Shown in pieces: positions 21,747-28,775 of a stretch of 64,000 nt of DNA. How positions within the stretch are numbered: position 1 is the stretch's first letter; every line of letters begins with the position of its first letter. The stretch spans positions 1,364,001-1,428,000 of the forward strand of contig NZ_CP109131.1 of the NCBI RefSeq assembly GCF_035917995.1, given 5' to 3'. This stretch comes from Streptosporangium sp. NBC_01755 (GTDB taxonomy: Bacteria > Actinomycetota > Actinomycetes > Streptosporangiales > Streptosporangiaceae). A model generated the notes under the pieces. It saw nothing but the letters and a program-made list of their open reading frames with translations. It was not told the origin of the DNA and did no database searches. The position numbers were made by a program, and so were the translations under genes.

Positions 21747-22174
21747 CGTGGCGTGTCCGGGATTTCCACCACGGCGATCGGCAGGTCGGGGCGCATCATC
21801 TGCATCTCCGTGATCGGGTCGATGCGGGTGTGGTCGACGAGAGCAAGCGGCGTCACGGGGCGGGTCTCACCGAACCGTTCCACCTGCTTGGCCAGCCACG
21901 CCTTGACGTGCGCTTCGCCCTCGAACTCGGCGGGGATCTCGACTGCGGCGAGGTCGGGGTGCTGCTCCAAGAGCGGACCTTCGCACTCGTGGGAGGCGCG
22001 GCCGAGCTGGTGGGTGAACAGGTTGTCGCCTGTCATCCAGTTGAGGATCTCGTAGACGCCTCCCATGCCGGAGGGCGACATGATGCGCCCCGTCGTGATG
22101 GTCAGGATGTCGCCGAGGTGGAAGTCGCGGGTCATGCTCGTTGCGTCATGCGAGCTAGCATGAGGAGTTGGCAT
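21743..22174 (-). CDS. Conserved actinobacterial phage-type protein
   Basis: 143 residues. ATG 22174 is preferred because GGAGG lies five bases upstream. An ATG 13 codons on (MTRDFHLGDILTITTG) has no site but is the usual start of relatives. The conserved pattern is 'FhlGDILTITTGrl.SP.gm.GVYeILNwMTGDnLFTHQL.Ra..EC.P.L..QHPdLA'. The C-terminal half (WLAKQVERFGETRPVTPLA) is also family-typical. Function unknown. The protein is widespread in Streptomyces genomes and phages. Confidence 0.78.
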   Translation of the reverse strand: MPTPHASSHDATSMTRDFHLGDILTITTGRIMSPSGMGGVYEILNWMTGDNLFTHQLGRASHECEGPLLEQHPDLAAVEIPAEFEGEAHVKAWLAKQVERFGETRPVTPLALVDHTRIDPITEMQMMRPDLPIAVVEIPDTPR

Positions 22175-22484
22175 GTGAGCCTCCGTCGATCGCGTCGGCG
22201 ATGCGGTCGTACTCCCGCGCCTGCTCGTCGCGGTGCCAGAGCTGCCCCAGCCTCAGTCCCTCGTCGGGGACCGCCCGGTAGCGGGAGGCGAGGGCACGGA
22301 ACTCGTCGGCGACCTCGCGGCGGGTCTGCTCGACGATCAGAGGAGCGACGACAGCGACGATCGCAGCCACATCACCCCGGCAGATAGCACAGGCAGAGTC
22401 GTAGATGTGGAGACGGTGGGCGGAGCGTGGATGCGATGTCCACTCGTGGGAGACGAGCGCGTCAACGTCCGGGGTCTCAGGCAT
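22155..22484 (-). CDS. Hypothetical His/Cys-containing protein
   Basis: 109 residues from ATG 22484 (MPETPDVDALVSHEWTSHP). RLHIYDSACAICRGDV contains a CX2C pair, and the rest is a long helix (PLIVEQTRREVADEFRALASRYR). It overlaps its neighbours by 8 bp upstream and 20 bp downstream. The large frame that extends upstream in this phase is a shadow of the next gene. Confidence 0.6.
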   Translation of the reverse strand: MPETPDVDALVSHEWTSHPRSAHRLHIYDSACAICRGDVAAIVAVVAPLIVEQTRREVADEFRALASRYRAVPDEGLRLGQLWHRDEQAREYDRIADAIDGGSHANSSC

Positions 22485-23178
22485 CGGGCTTCTCCGTTCC
22501 GAGGGAGGCGAGGGCTGCGCCCGGCTGGTAGTCGCCGGGGCCGAGGATGGCCTCAGCGATCCTGTCGGCCGCTCCGGGGCGGGACGGGGCGAGGGCGCGG
22601 GCGTGGTCGACGACGCGGGCGAGAGCGGCCTTATGGGCGTCGAGAGCTTCCTCCGCCTCCTCGGCGCGGGCGATGGTCGCCTCGTGGATGGACCTTTCGG
22701 TCGTGATGATGTCGTCGAGGTCGGCGAGCGCTTCGCGGGCACCCTCCAACTCGGTTTCTCGCACGACTAGCGCCGTCTTGAGCACCCAGTCCGCCCACTC
22801 CCCGGCCCGCTTCTCGCCAAGCGGGTCGTCGAGGCCGATCAGCATGGCCGGGCGAAGCGCCGCATCGAGGCGGGCACGGAGGCCGCCCGTCTGGTCGGGG
22901 CGGGCAGCGGAGAGGGCGGGCTCGGGGTCGCGCAGCGGGTGCGGGAGCTCGACGAACACTTCGGCGTCGGGGTCGTCGTCGGGCGGATCCCCGTACGTCC
23001 AGCAGTTGCCGCACAGGTCTCGGCCGCCGACCTTGCGCCACTCCTCGTTGATGTAGGCGTCGCTCTCCTCGATGGTGTCGCCGGCGGGGAGGTGGGCGGT
23101 GTATGCGTCGTCGGGGCGGAGCTCGGCGCCGCACCGGTCGCAGATGACGGTGACGCAGGTGACCTGCTTGGTGGTCAT
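22477..23178 (-). CDS. Hypothetical protein with N-terminal zinc site and coiled coil
   Basis: 233 residues from ATG 23178 (MTTKQVTCVTVICDRCGAEL). The N-terminus has CDRCG and CGNC, consistent with a zinc ribbon over residues 12-60. A Pro/Asp-rich linker follows at 65-95. Residues about 130-210 form a long helical region (EGAREALADLDDIITTERSIHEATIARAEEAEEAL in outline), probably a coiled coil. It may scaffold DNA- or RNA-linked processes, but nothing identifies a function. Confidence 0.66.
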   Translation of the reverse strand: MTTKQVTCVTVICDRCGAELRPDDAYTAHLPAGDTIEESDAYINEEWRKVGGRDLCGNCWTYGDPPDDDPDAEVFVELPHPLRDPEPALSAARPDQTGGLRARLDAALRPAMLIGLDDPLGEKRAGEWADWVLKTALVVRETELEGAREALADLDDIITTERSIHEATIARAEEAEEALDAHKAALARVVDHARALAPSRPGAADRIAEAILGPGDYQPGAALASLGTEKPDA

Positions 23179-23195
23179 GTCGGTCCTTTCGGGGT

Positions 23196-23222
23196 GCCCC
23201 GCCCAGACGTGCAGGGCGGGGC
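23196..23222. terminator. Perfect 9-bp stem-loop
   Basis: Arms GCCCCGCCC (23196-23204) and GGGCGGGGC (23214-23222) lie in the gap between two leftward genes. There is no T-run. Probably a terminator or mRNA-end stabiliser. Confidence 0.55.
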
Positions 23223-23236
23223 GGAGAGGGGGTGGG

Positions 23237-23677
23237 TCAGGCAGGGGTGTAGAACTCGCCAGTGGAGGTGAAGACATCGCCGCCGTTCTTCATCGCGGCC
23301 TCGCAGGGCCAACCGGTGGCGGTGCCTTCGTCCCAGCAGACCGCGCACAGCCACGCATTCGGCTCGCCGTCGCCGTCCCAGCGCGGGATGTGGAACCGGC
23401 CCGGGAGCTGCTCTTTCTCCTCCAGCGTCAGATCAGTCAGCGCTTCGTAGCCAGGGTGGTCGGCGGCTTCGAGGAGAACCGCTCCGAGCCCGGCCGCCTG
23501 GCAGATCCGCTCAGCGAGGCTGCGGGTGTACCGGGCTGACGCGTGGTAGGCGTCGCCGTCGTTGATGGTGAGGGTTGCGCAGCCGTTGTTCGTCTGCTCG
23601 CAGTCCGCGTTCGCGGCGATGCGGAGCTGGGCGCCGTTGTGCCCGATGTGGGTCGTGGTGGTCTCGTGGTTCGACAT
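23237..23677 (-). CDS. Hypothetical protein, conserved actinophage type
   Basis: 146 residues, starting MSNHETTTTHIGHNGAQLRI. Alternating beta strands in the first 60 residues are followed by a helix and a Cys/Trp-rich end (AWLCAVCWDEGTATGWPCEAA). The gene is single, with stem-loops at both ends (23196-23222 and 23719-23743). Function unknown. Confidence 0.64.
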   Translation of the reverse strand: MSNHETTTTHIGHNGAQLRIAANADCEQTNNGCATLTINDGDAYHASARYTRSLAERICQAAGLGAVLLEAADHPGYEALTDLTLEEKEQLPGRFHIPRWDGDGEPNAWLCAVCWDEGTATGWPCEAAMKNGGDVFTSTGEFYTPA

Positions 23678-23718
23678 TCAGGGGGTCCTTGTCGTTGATC
23701 TTGTTGGGGGTTGGGGTG

Positions 23719-23743
23719 CCTGCCCGGTAAGACACCGGGCAGG
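23719..23743. terminator. Perfect 10-bp stem-loop
   Basis: Arms CCTGCCCGGT (23719-23728) and ACCGGGCAGG (23734-23743) with a 5-base loop lie just downstream of the stop at 23751. The position fits a leftward terminator. Confidence 0.6.
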
Positions 23744-23750
23744 GGGTGGG

Positions 23751-24110
23751 TCAGGCGGAAGTGGTGCGGATGCGCTTGGGCTCGACGCGCTCGGTGTCGT
23801 CCACCGCACCGAGGCCGTTGAGGATCTCCACGAGTCCGGCGAGCGTGGTCGGCTTCGCATCGCCGACCGTCTTGAAGAACTCTGGGATCTGCTCGAACGC
23901 AGCGAATGCTTCGTTGAAGATGCGGAGGCGGATCGAAGGTCGCCTTGGGCCAAGGTCGGCCTCCTCGGCGATGAACTCCCAGGCGCAACCTCCGCCTCGG
24001 GAGCTGGCCACGATGCTCAGTCGCGGGACGTCGATCACTCCGGGGACCTTCGCGTACCACGCCTCGTGGGCGATGACGTAGGTCAGGTAGCAGTCGTTGG
24101 GCAGGTCCAT
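23751..24110 (-). CDS. Hypothetical protein
   Basis: 119 residues, starting MDLPNDCYLTYVIAHEAWYAK. A mixed alpha/beta protein with 'WEFIAEEADLGPRRPSIRLRIFNEAFAAFEQIPEFF' in the centre, a stretch that reads as a strand-helix unit. No catalytic residues are evident. It is followed by a stem-loop terminator. Confidence 0.64.
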   Translation of the reverse strand: MDLPNDCYLTYVIAHEAWYAKVPGVIDVPRLSIVASSRGGGCAWEFIAEEADLGPRRPSIRLRIFNEAFAAFEQIPEFFKTVGDAKPTTLAGLVEILNGLGAVDDTERVEPKRIRTTSA

Positions 24111-24150
24111 CAGGGGTTCCTTTCGGGGAGTCGGGGCAGGGCAGAGCGGG

Positions 24151-24540
24151 TCAGTGGAACTCGGCCGCGCAAGCCCCTACGCCGTGGATCTCGCCACAGC
24201 CGAAACAGCGGTCATCCGGGTCGGCGACCTTCGCCTTAATGTGGGCGAGGTGGTCGGCTCGCGCCTGCCAGTACTCGCGGTCAGGGCCAGGGCCGACGAC
24301 CTCGCGGAGGCTGCCCGACTGCCAGCGCCCGCAGGAGCAGGAGAGGACGGTCCACCTGCTCCGGTTGCGTCCCATGCCCTGGTAGCCCCAGGTGGCCGAC
24401 ATCTCGTGGGCGGCGATCACGGCTGCATGGGCAGGGCACCCGTGGGAGTAGTTGATCTTGACCCAGCCGGGGGTCTCCGCCAGGGCGGAGGCGTCACAGC
24501 TGGCGTCGCAGTGCCACACGGTGAACGTGCGCGCGGTCAC
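24151..24540 (-). CDS. Hypothetical Cys/His-rich protein
   Basis: 129 residues from GTG 24540 (GTGA overlap with upstream). Cysteine pairs occur at WHCDASCDAS, SCSCGRW and DDRCFGCGEIHGVGAC, so one or two zinc sites are likely. The N-terminal part (VKINYSHGCPAHAAVIAAHE) recalls the small 'CxxC...H' modules of actinophages. Function unknown. Confidence 0.64.
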   Translation of the reverse strand: MTARTFTVWHCDASCDASALAETPGWVKINYSHGCPAHAAVIAAHEMSATWGYQGMGRNRSRWTVLSCSCGRWQSGSLREVVGPGPDREYWQARADHLAHIKAKVADPDDRCFGCGEIHGVGACAAEFH

Positions 24541-25100
24541 AGCCAAACCTCGTCGTCGATGTCTGGCTGGCTGACTTCATGGCGGGCACAGCCGCAGTCG
24601 TCGGACTCGGTGCCGTGGCACTTGCCGGTCGCGCAGTCACCGCACGTCCCGTCATCCCAGGGCGCGAGGCCGGACGGCGCGGGAGCCGGCGGATTGGTGG
24701 CGGCTTCCCACCGGGCGAGAGCGGCGGCCGACACCTGCTCGGGGTTGATGCCGTACGACTCCAGGGCGTCCCACGTGATGGCCTGGAGTGGCGGGTCTTC
24801 CCACATGTCCCACATGCGGGCGGCGACCTCGTCGGCCTGGTCGGGGGCGAAACGCTGAAGCTCGTGGAGCAGGAACGCGACTCCGTGCTCGGCGAGCATG
24901 AGCGCCTGGTTGAGCATGTACAGGCTTCGCTTGTCAGCCAGGTTCTCGCCGGTCTTTTCGGCGGCCATCATCAGCTGGAAGCGGGGCGAGTTGAGGGTGG
25001 CGGAGTAGTGCGCTTCGACGGCCATGTGCCGGGCGAGGTTCTCGGCGGTCGCTTCTTCGGGGGTCTCGGGGTACGGGGCGAGGTCATCGGTGCTGGTCAT
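24537..25100 (-). CDS. Hypothetical helical protein with C-terminal Cys cluster
   Basis: 187 residues, starting MTSTDDLAPYPETPEEATAE. Residues 15-110 are helical. The C-terminus CGDCATGKCHGTESDDCGC holds five cysteines and a histidine, a typical small zinc knot. It overlaps the next gene by 4 bp. It lies behind the inverted repeat 25128-25168, which may carry its promoter. Confidence 0.65.
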   Translation of the reverse strand: MTSTDDLAPYPETPEEATAENLARHMAVEAHYSATLNSPRFQLMMAAEKTGENLADKRSLYMLNQALMLAEHGVAFLLHELQRFAPDQADEVAARMWDMWEDPPLQAITWDALESYGINPEQVSAAALARWEAATNPPAPAPSGLAPWDDGTCGDCATGKCHGTESDDCGCARHEVSQPDIDDEVWL

Positions 25101-25127
25101 CGGGTGCCCTTCCGTGGCTGTTGATCA

Positions 25128-25168
25128 AACTGGAGTGCGAGATCTTGGTAAGAGCTGGAACTCCAGTT
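25128..25168. promoter_or_regulatory. Inverted repeat AACTGGAGT / ACTCCAGTT
   Basis: Perfect 9-bp arms (25128-25136 and 25160-25168) separated by 23 bp lie upstream of the leftward gene at 25100. The spacing of about three helical turns between arm centres fits a bound regulator dimer better than a terminator. Confidence 0.45.
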
Positions 25169-25261
25169 CCTGAAAGTGGATGGGTCGCGGCGCTGTGAGC
25201 GACGTAGAGGCGTTGAGTTATGGAGCCCTAAGCCCGTGTCCCGCGACGCGTGCGCGCCGCT

Positions 25262-25455
25262 CTACGGCATCGCTGGGGGCTCTACTGAGGCATCTGAGAC
25301 AGGAGAGGCGAGAGCGACCCCCAACGGGAACACCTCGTCCACGTACTCCAGCGCCACCCGCCACTCCAGCGGATCGGAATCCACGTCGCTGGCGTTGAGC
25401 CAGCGCTCGTCCGCGTATCTACGCCGCAGTAGGCGCAACCGTTCGGGGCGGTCAT
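25262..25455 (-). pseudogene. 64-residue gene interrupted by a one-base loss in a C-run
   Basis: ATG 25455 overlaps the upstream stop (ATGA) and reads MTAPNGC in its own frame, then ends at 25282. The frame with strong GC third positions is shifted after the fourth codon. With one extra C in the CCCC run (25445-25448) it reads MTAPERLRLLRRRYADERWL and continues to TAG at 25262, exactly 64 residues. It includes a natural-looking LEWRVALEYVDEVFPLG helix. The present sequence is a frameshift or an assembly error in a homopolymer. Confidence 0.55.
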
Positions 25456-25832
25456 CGGGTGGACTCCTCAGATGCGTCCGCGCCCCGAGCAGCGGCGGCG
25501 TCGCGATACCAGTGCCACGGCCTGCCTGCCTTCTCGGGCGAGGACACGTGCTTGCGCCCCACCCCGGACCGGCACAGACCGGAATGGTCCTCGGAGTTGA
25601 CGCACACGTCTCCGTGCTCGCTCACCGCCCGGCACAGGCCAGGGACGGCCTCGACGTGGGTGAGGGCGATGCCGCCCGCGTACCCGTCGACGCTCACGAC
25701 AGCCGCGCCGTGCCCGAGCGTCCACGCCGGGGTTCGGGTGCGGGTCACCATCGGCTCGTCTTCGCGGACGCCTGGCCATGCCAGGACCGGCGTTCCGATC
25801 GGGTGGGTCTCGTTCCATTCATCGGCGGTCAC
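25452..25832 (-). CDS. Hypothetical protein
   Basis: 126 residues from GTG 25832, chosen because GAGGAG lies five bases upstream. The pattern is 'W...hPiGTPVlAWPG.r.....VTRTRtpAWtLGHG.avV.V.GyaGGIaLtHV' followed by Cys/His pairs (LCRAVSEHGDVC, HSGLCRSG). The opening is a beta-barrel-like module found in many actinophage proteins. The C-terminal part resembles small zinc-binding inserts. The larger upstream frame is rejected. Confidence 0.7.
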   Translation of the reverse strand: MTADEWNETHPIGTPVLAWPGVREDEPMVTRTRTPAWTLGHGAAVVSVDGYAGGIALTHVEAVPGLCRAVSEHGDVCVNSEDHSGLCRSGVGRKHVSSPEKAGRPWHWYRDAAAARGADASEESTR

Positions 25833-25861
25833 AGCGTCTCCTCGTGGTCTCGGGGGGCGGG

Positions 25862-26023
25862 TCAGGCGGTCTCGAAAAGCGCCGGAGTGGCGTTCAGGAA
25901 GGGCCGGTTGGACCACAGGACCTCGGTTCGGGAGCGAGATCCGACGTCGGACTGGCCGGTGTGGGCGGGTCCGATGGTCTGCTTGGACCCGTAGTACGGC
26001 ACGGGCGGTGCGAGGCGGGTCAT
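25862..26023 (-). pseudogene. Internally deleted remnant of a D12-class DNA adenine methyltransferase
   Basis: A 53-residue open frame begins MTRLAPPVPYYGSKQTIGPA and ends RTEVLWSNRPF...ALFETA. The first part is the start of phage D12/Dam-like N6-adenine methylases (PPxPYYGSKxxI, leading to the AdoMet loop). The second is their C-terminal ending (RTEVLWSNRPL). The roughly 200 residues between, including the AdoMet loop and the DPPY active site, are missing, yet the frame is kept. It is coupled to the upstream gene by an ATGA overlap. Recognition is from remembered family ends, not a search. Confidence 0.68.
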
Positions 26024-26247
26024 GCTTTCTCCTCAGCTTCACGATCTTGGGCGGGGTCCGGAGGACCAGGACGAGACAGCAACTCCGCGAGCGTCCCGAT
26101 CAACTGCCTCATCGCGGGCACCCACACCGGGACCAGGCCGGGCTGAGCCCAGTCCGTACCGCACGTACACACCAGGTCATCCGGGCCGTAGCCCGGCATG
26201 CACCCCTGGCATGCCGGGCACGGGTCAGCGATCTCAGCGATGGTCAT
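26020..26247 (-). CDS. Small zinc-finger protein
   Basis: 75 residues from ATG 26247 (ATGA overlap with the nuclease stop). CPACQGCMPG and VCTCGTD supply five cysteines for a zinc site. A Trp/Pro helix follows (LVPVWVPAMRQLIGTLAELLS). It lies between the replication nuclease and the methylase remnant. No function is known. Confidence 0.66.
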   Translation of the reverse strand: MTIAEIADPCPACQGCMPGYGPDDLVCTCGTDWAQPGLVPVWVPAMRQLIGTLAELLSRPGPPDPAQDREAEEKA

Positions 26248-26780
26248 CGACTGCCAACCCGAGAGCGGATACTCCACTGTTTGGCTGCGACAGGACCGTC
26301 AGCCTCACACCAGACAACGTGATCGTTGAGGAGCAGCGCCCAGCCTCGGTGCTGGATAGGACTGAGCTCCCCGACGCCGAGTTGCCCGAGCATTCTGGCC
26401 ATCAAGTCACCGCCGTCACGTTCGGCGAGGGCTACGAAGGGAGAAGGGCAGGTGAAGATCTTCAGCCGCCCGTAGCCTTGCCAGTAGACGTGGGTGTAGT
26501 CCACTGCTTGTGCGACCCATGAGGTGAATTCCCGCGTGTCACTCCCGGCCGTGGTCAGCTTGAACTCGACGCCAAACACGGGTGCATCGTCCTTCCATGC
26601 CGAAGCGTCTCGGGGCTTCATGACCGCGTCGATGCGGAGTCGGCGTCCACCACAGTGCGCGCCCCACACCTCGCGATCGACGTGGAACCACTGGCCGAGG
26701 TAGCTCAGCGCCCACTCGGCGCGCTCCTCCTCGGTCTTATGCACCGGAATTGGCAGTCGGGGCCTAAAACGGAGGGGCAT
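26244..26780 (-). CDS. PD-(D/E)XK nuclease-like protein
   Basis: 178 residues from ATG 26780, overlapping the end of ssb by 17 bp. Motifs in order: HVDREVWGAHCGGRRLRIDAV, giving the core aspartate; FGVEFKLTT, giving E-X-K; and SWVAQAVDYTHVYW, the RecB-like Gln-x3-Tyr motif. This is the signature of RecB/Cas4-type nucleases. Next to SSB and primase it probably acts in replication-linked recombination or DNA end processing. The longer frame upstream is a shadow of ssb. Confidence 0.75.
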   Translation of the reverse strand: MPLRFRPRLPIPVHKTEEERAEWALSYLGQWFHVDREVWGAHCGGRRLRIDAVMKPRDASAWKDDAPVFGVEFKLTTAGSDTREFTSWVAQAVDYTHVYWQGYGRLKIFTCPSPFVALAERDGGDLMARMLGQLGVGELSPIQHRGWALLLNDHVVWCEADGPVAAKQWSIRSRVGSR

Positions 26781-27171
26781 CAGGGACGCCTCCGTTCGCC
26801 CACGGGTCTGCGGCCGGAGCCGACGACGAAGCGCGATCCGCGGGCTTGGCCCAGCGGAGGTTCGCGCCGGCGGCTTCGACCCGCACCTCGATGCGGGACT
26901 TCTTCTCGCCGTCCGTCTCCCAGTTGTTCTGGTAGGCGGCGCCGGTGACGACGACCGCGGAGCCCTGCCGGAAGTTCTCACACACCTGCTCGGCGAGCTG
27001 GTCCCACGCGGTGCACGGCCAGAACGTGGTGTCGACGTCTTCCCACTGGTCGCCGTTCTTGCGGCGGCGGGAGGTGGCGACGGTGAAGCGGGCCACGGCC
27101 TTGCCTGTGGGCGTGAACTTCAGCTCGGGGTCGCGAACTAGGCGGCCGTTCAGGGTGATCGGTGCAGACAT
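26764..27171 (-). CDS. ssb: Single-stranded DNA-binding protein
   Basis: 135 residues from ATG 27171. An OB-fold opening, ITLNGRLVRDPELKFTPTGKAVARFTVATSRR, is followed by DTTFWPCTAWDQLAEQV, the standard SSB core. A Gly/Ser/Ala-rich C-terminal tail ends PDAPPF, a variant of the DDIPF tip that contacts replication partners. It is short compared with cellular SSB (about 170). It lies between the primase/helicase and nuclease genes in the replication module. Confidence 0.93.
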   Translation of the reverse strand: MSAPITLNGRLVRDPELKFTPTGKAVARFTVATSRRRKNGDQWEDVDTTFWPCTAWDQLAEQVCENFRQGSAVVVTGAAYQNNWETDGEKKSRIEVRVEAAGANLRWAKPADRASSSAPAADPWANGGVPDAPPF

Positions 27172-27173
27172 GA

Positions 27174-28775
27174 TCAGTTGTTCCTTCCGTTGGGTTCCCA
27201 GCCCTTGGGCGGGGTGTGGATGCGGTCGGGGGCGATCTGCCATGGCCAACTTCCTTCGCCGCCCCAGGTGAGCTGGGTTGGCCAGTCGCGTTGGTCGCGG
27301 GCTCCGCGCCACGCCTTGACTTCGACCGTCCGGCACGGTTCTCCCGGGTCGGGCTCGTAGGCGGGGGCGATGCCGAATCCGAATTCAGGCCAGCGCAGAA
27401 GGAGGCTGGAGCCCACAGGTCGGACGGAGCGGTTCTTGCCCTGCTCTCCATGACCGGCGTGGGCCTCGATGACCATGGCGCAGTTGGCTGCGGTGCGGGC
27501 CATGTCGAGGATGCCGACCGTGTGGCGGGCCGCGGACTCGTCGTTGATGTTCCCCGCGTGCAGCCGGTAGAAGGGGCCGATGAACAGCACGTCCGGCTTG
27601 TGGGCGGTGACACGCTCCAGCAGCCAAGCCGCATCGTCCGGGCGGGAGACGTCAATTCCCGCGGGCTTGTGGATCAGGCGGAGGGCGCCGTCCGGAACGC
27701 GATGCCGGGAGCTGATCGACAGGTCGGCGAGTGGCCGGAACTTGCGGCGCGACTGCTGCTCAGAGTTCTCACAGTCGATCAGCAGGACCCGCATCTTGGG
27801 GATTTCGGTCCACTTGAACGGGTGAAGTCCTGCGGCGATCATCACGGCCATCTGGCGGATCGCCATGGACTTGCCCAACCCCTCGAAGCCAGTCCACACC
27901 AAGCGGTCGCCGCGCTCCAGCAGGCCGGGGACAACCCAGTCGTACTCGGCGTCCTCGACCGCGAGGAACTCCCACAGGTCCGGCGCAAGATCCGGCTTGA
28001 TCTCGACCTCGCTGGTCCAGATCTCCACGAAGTCCTGGAGTTTCTTGCCCGCAGCGATGTGATCGGCGGCGTCCTTGCCAACCACAGGCTCGTAGATGCG
28101 GATGGATCGGGCGATCCCGTGGAGCATGTCGCGCACCTGGCGAGCGTGGGCGTGGCCGGGGTCGTCTCGATCACAGATGATCGTGACGTCGGCGTCGCGG
28201 AACATCTCGCAGTACTCGGCACGCCACTTGCCACCACCACCGGGGTTGCAGGTCGCAACGAGCTGGTGGGATTCGAGAGCGTGGACGTCCTTCTCGCCCT
28301 CGACGATGAAGATGACGTGGCCATCGCGGATGCCCTCGATGACCTTCGGCAGCCGGTACAGCACCCGGCGGGTGTCACCGAGCCGCCAGTTCCAGCCCTT
28401 CGGCCGGGACAAATCCGGCACCCGGCAGGGGAACTGCTTGTCTGCCGTGCGGAGCACCTGGTACAGCAGATTGCCCTGCTCGTCGACGTAGTCGTAGACC
28501 GCGATGGCGTCGCCCCGCGGGGTCCACTCCCCCTTGGGTCGGGTGTCCTTCTCGCTGGCCTTGCAGACGTCAGCCCAGGTGAGGCCGATGCCAGCGAGGA
28601 TGTCGTCGCGCTCGCATCCTGCGTGACAGTGGAACACCACGGGGTGTTCCTTGCCGACGGTCAGGGACAGACTGGCTTTCCCGTCGTCGTGGGCAGGGCA
28701 GCGGGCCATGAAGCTGCCGTGCTGGGCGCGGACACCTTCGAGCTTGGGCAGCACGATCTCGCGGAGGATGTCCAT
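27174..28775 (-). CDS. Primase/helicase (CHC2-like, TOPRIM, RecA-like AAA)
   Basis: 533 residues from ATG 28775 (TGATG overlap). Residues about 15-55 form a CHC2-type zinc finger (ARCPAHDDGKASL ... VFHCHAGCE). Residues about 165-240 are TOPRIM (IFIVEGEKDVHAL, CNPGGGGKW, IICDRDDPGH). The C-terminal half is a RecA-like ATPase with Walker A GFEGLGKS near 315 and acidic strand motifs VLLIDCEN and DVLFIGPF, as in RepA/DnaB-type phage helicases. It should synthesise primers and unwind at the fork. It follows the replisome organiser and precedes ssb. Confidence 0.92.
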   Translation of the reverse strand: MDILREIVLPKLEGVRAQHGSFMARCPAHDDGKASLSLTVGKEHPVVFHCHAGCERDDILAGIGLTWADVCKASEKDTRPKGEWTPRGDAIAVYDYVDEQGNLLYQVLRTADKQFPCRVPDLSRPKGWNWRLGDTRRVLYRLPKVIEGIRDGHVIFIVEGEKDVHALESHQLVATCNPGGGGKWRAEYCEMFRDADVTIICDRDDPGHAHARQVRDMLHGIARSIRIYEPVVGKDAADHIAAGKKLQDFVEIWTSEVEIKPDLAPDLWEFLAVEDAEYDWVVPGLLERGDRLVWTGFEGLGKSMAIRQMAVMIAAGLHPFKWTEIPKMRVLLIDCENSEQQSRRKFRPLADLSISSRHRVPDGALRLIHKPAGIDVSRPDDAAWLLERVTAHKPDVLFIGPFYRLHAGNINDESAARHTVGILDMARTAANCAMVIEAHAGHGEQGKNRSVRPVGSSLLLRWPEFGFGIAPAYEPDPGEPCRTVEVKAWRGARDQRDWPTQLTWGGEGSWPWQIAPDRIHTPPKGWEPNGRNN

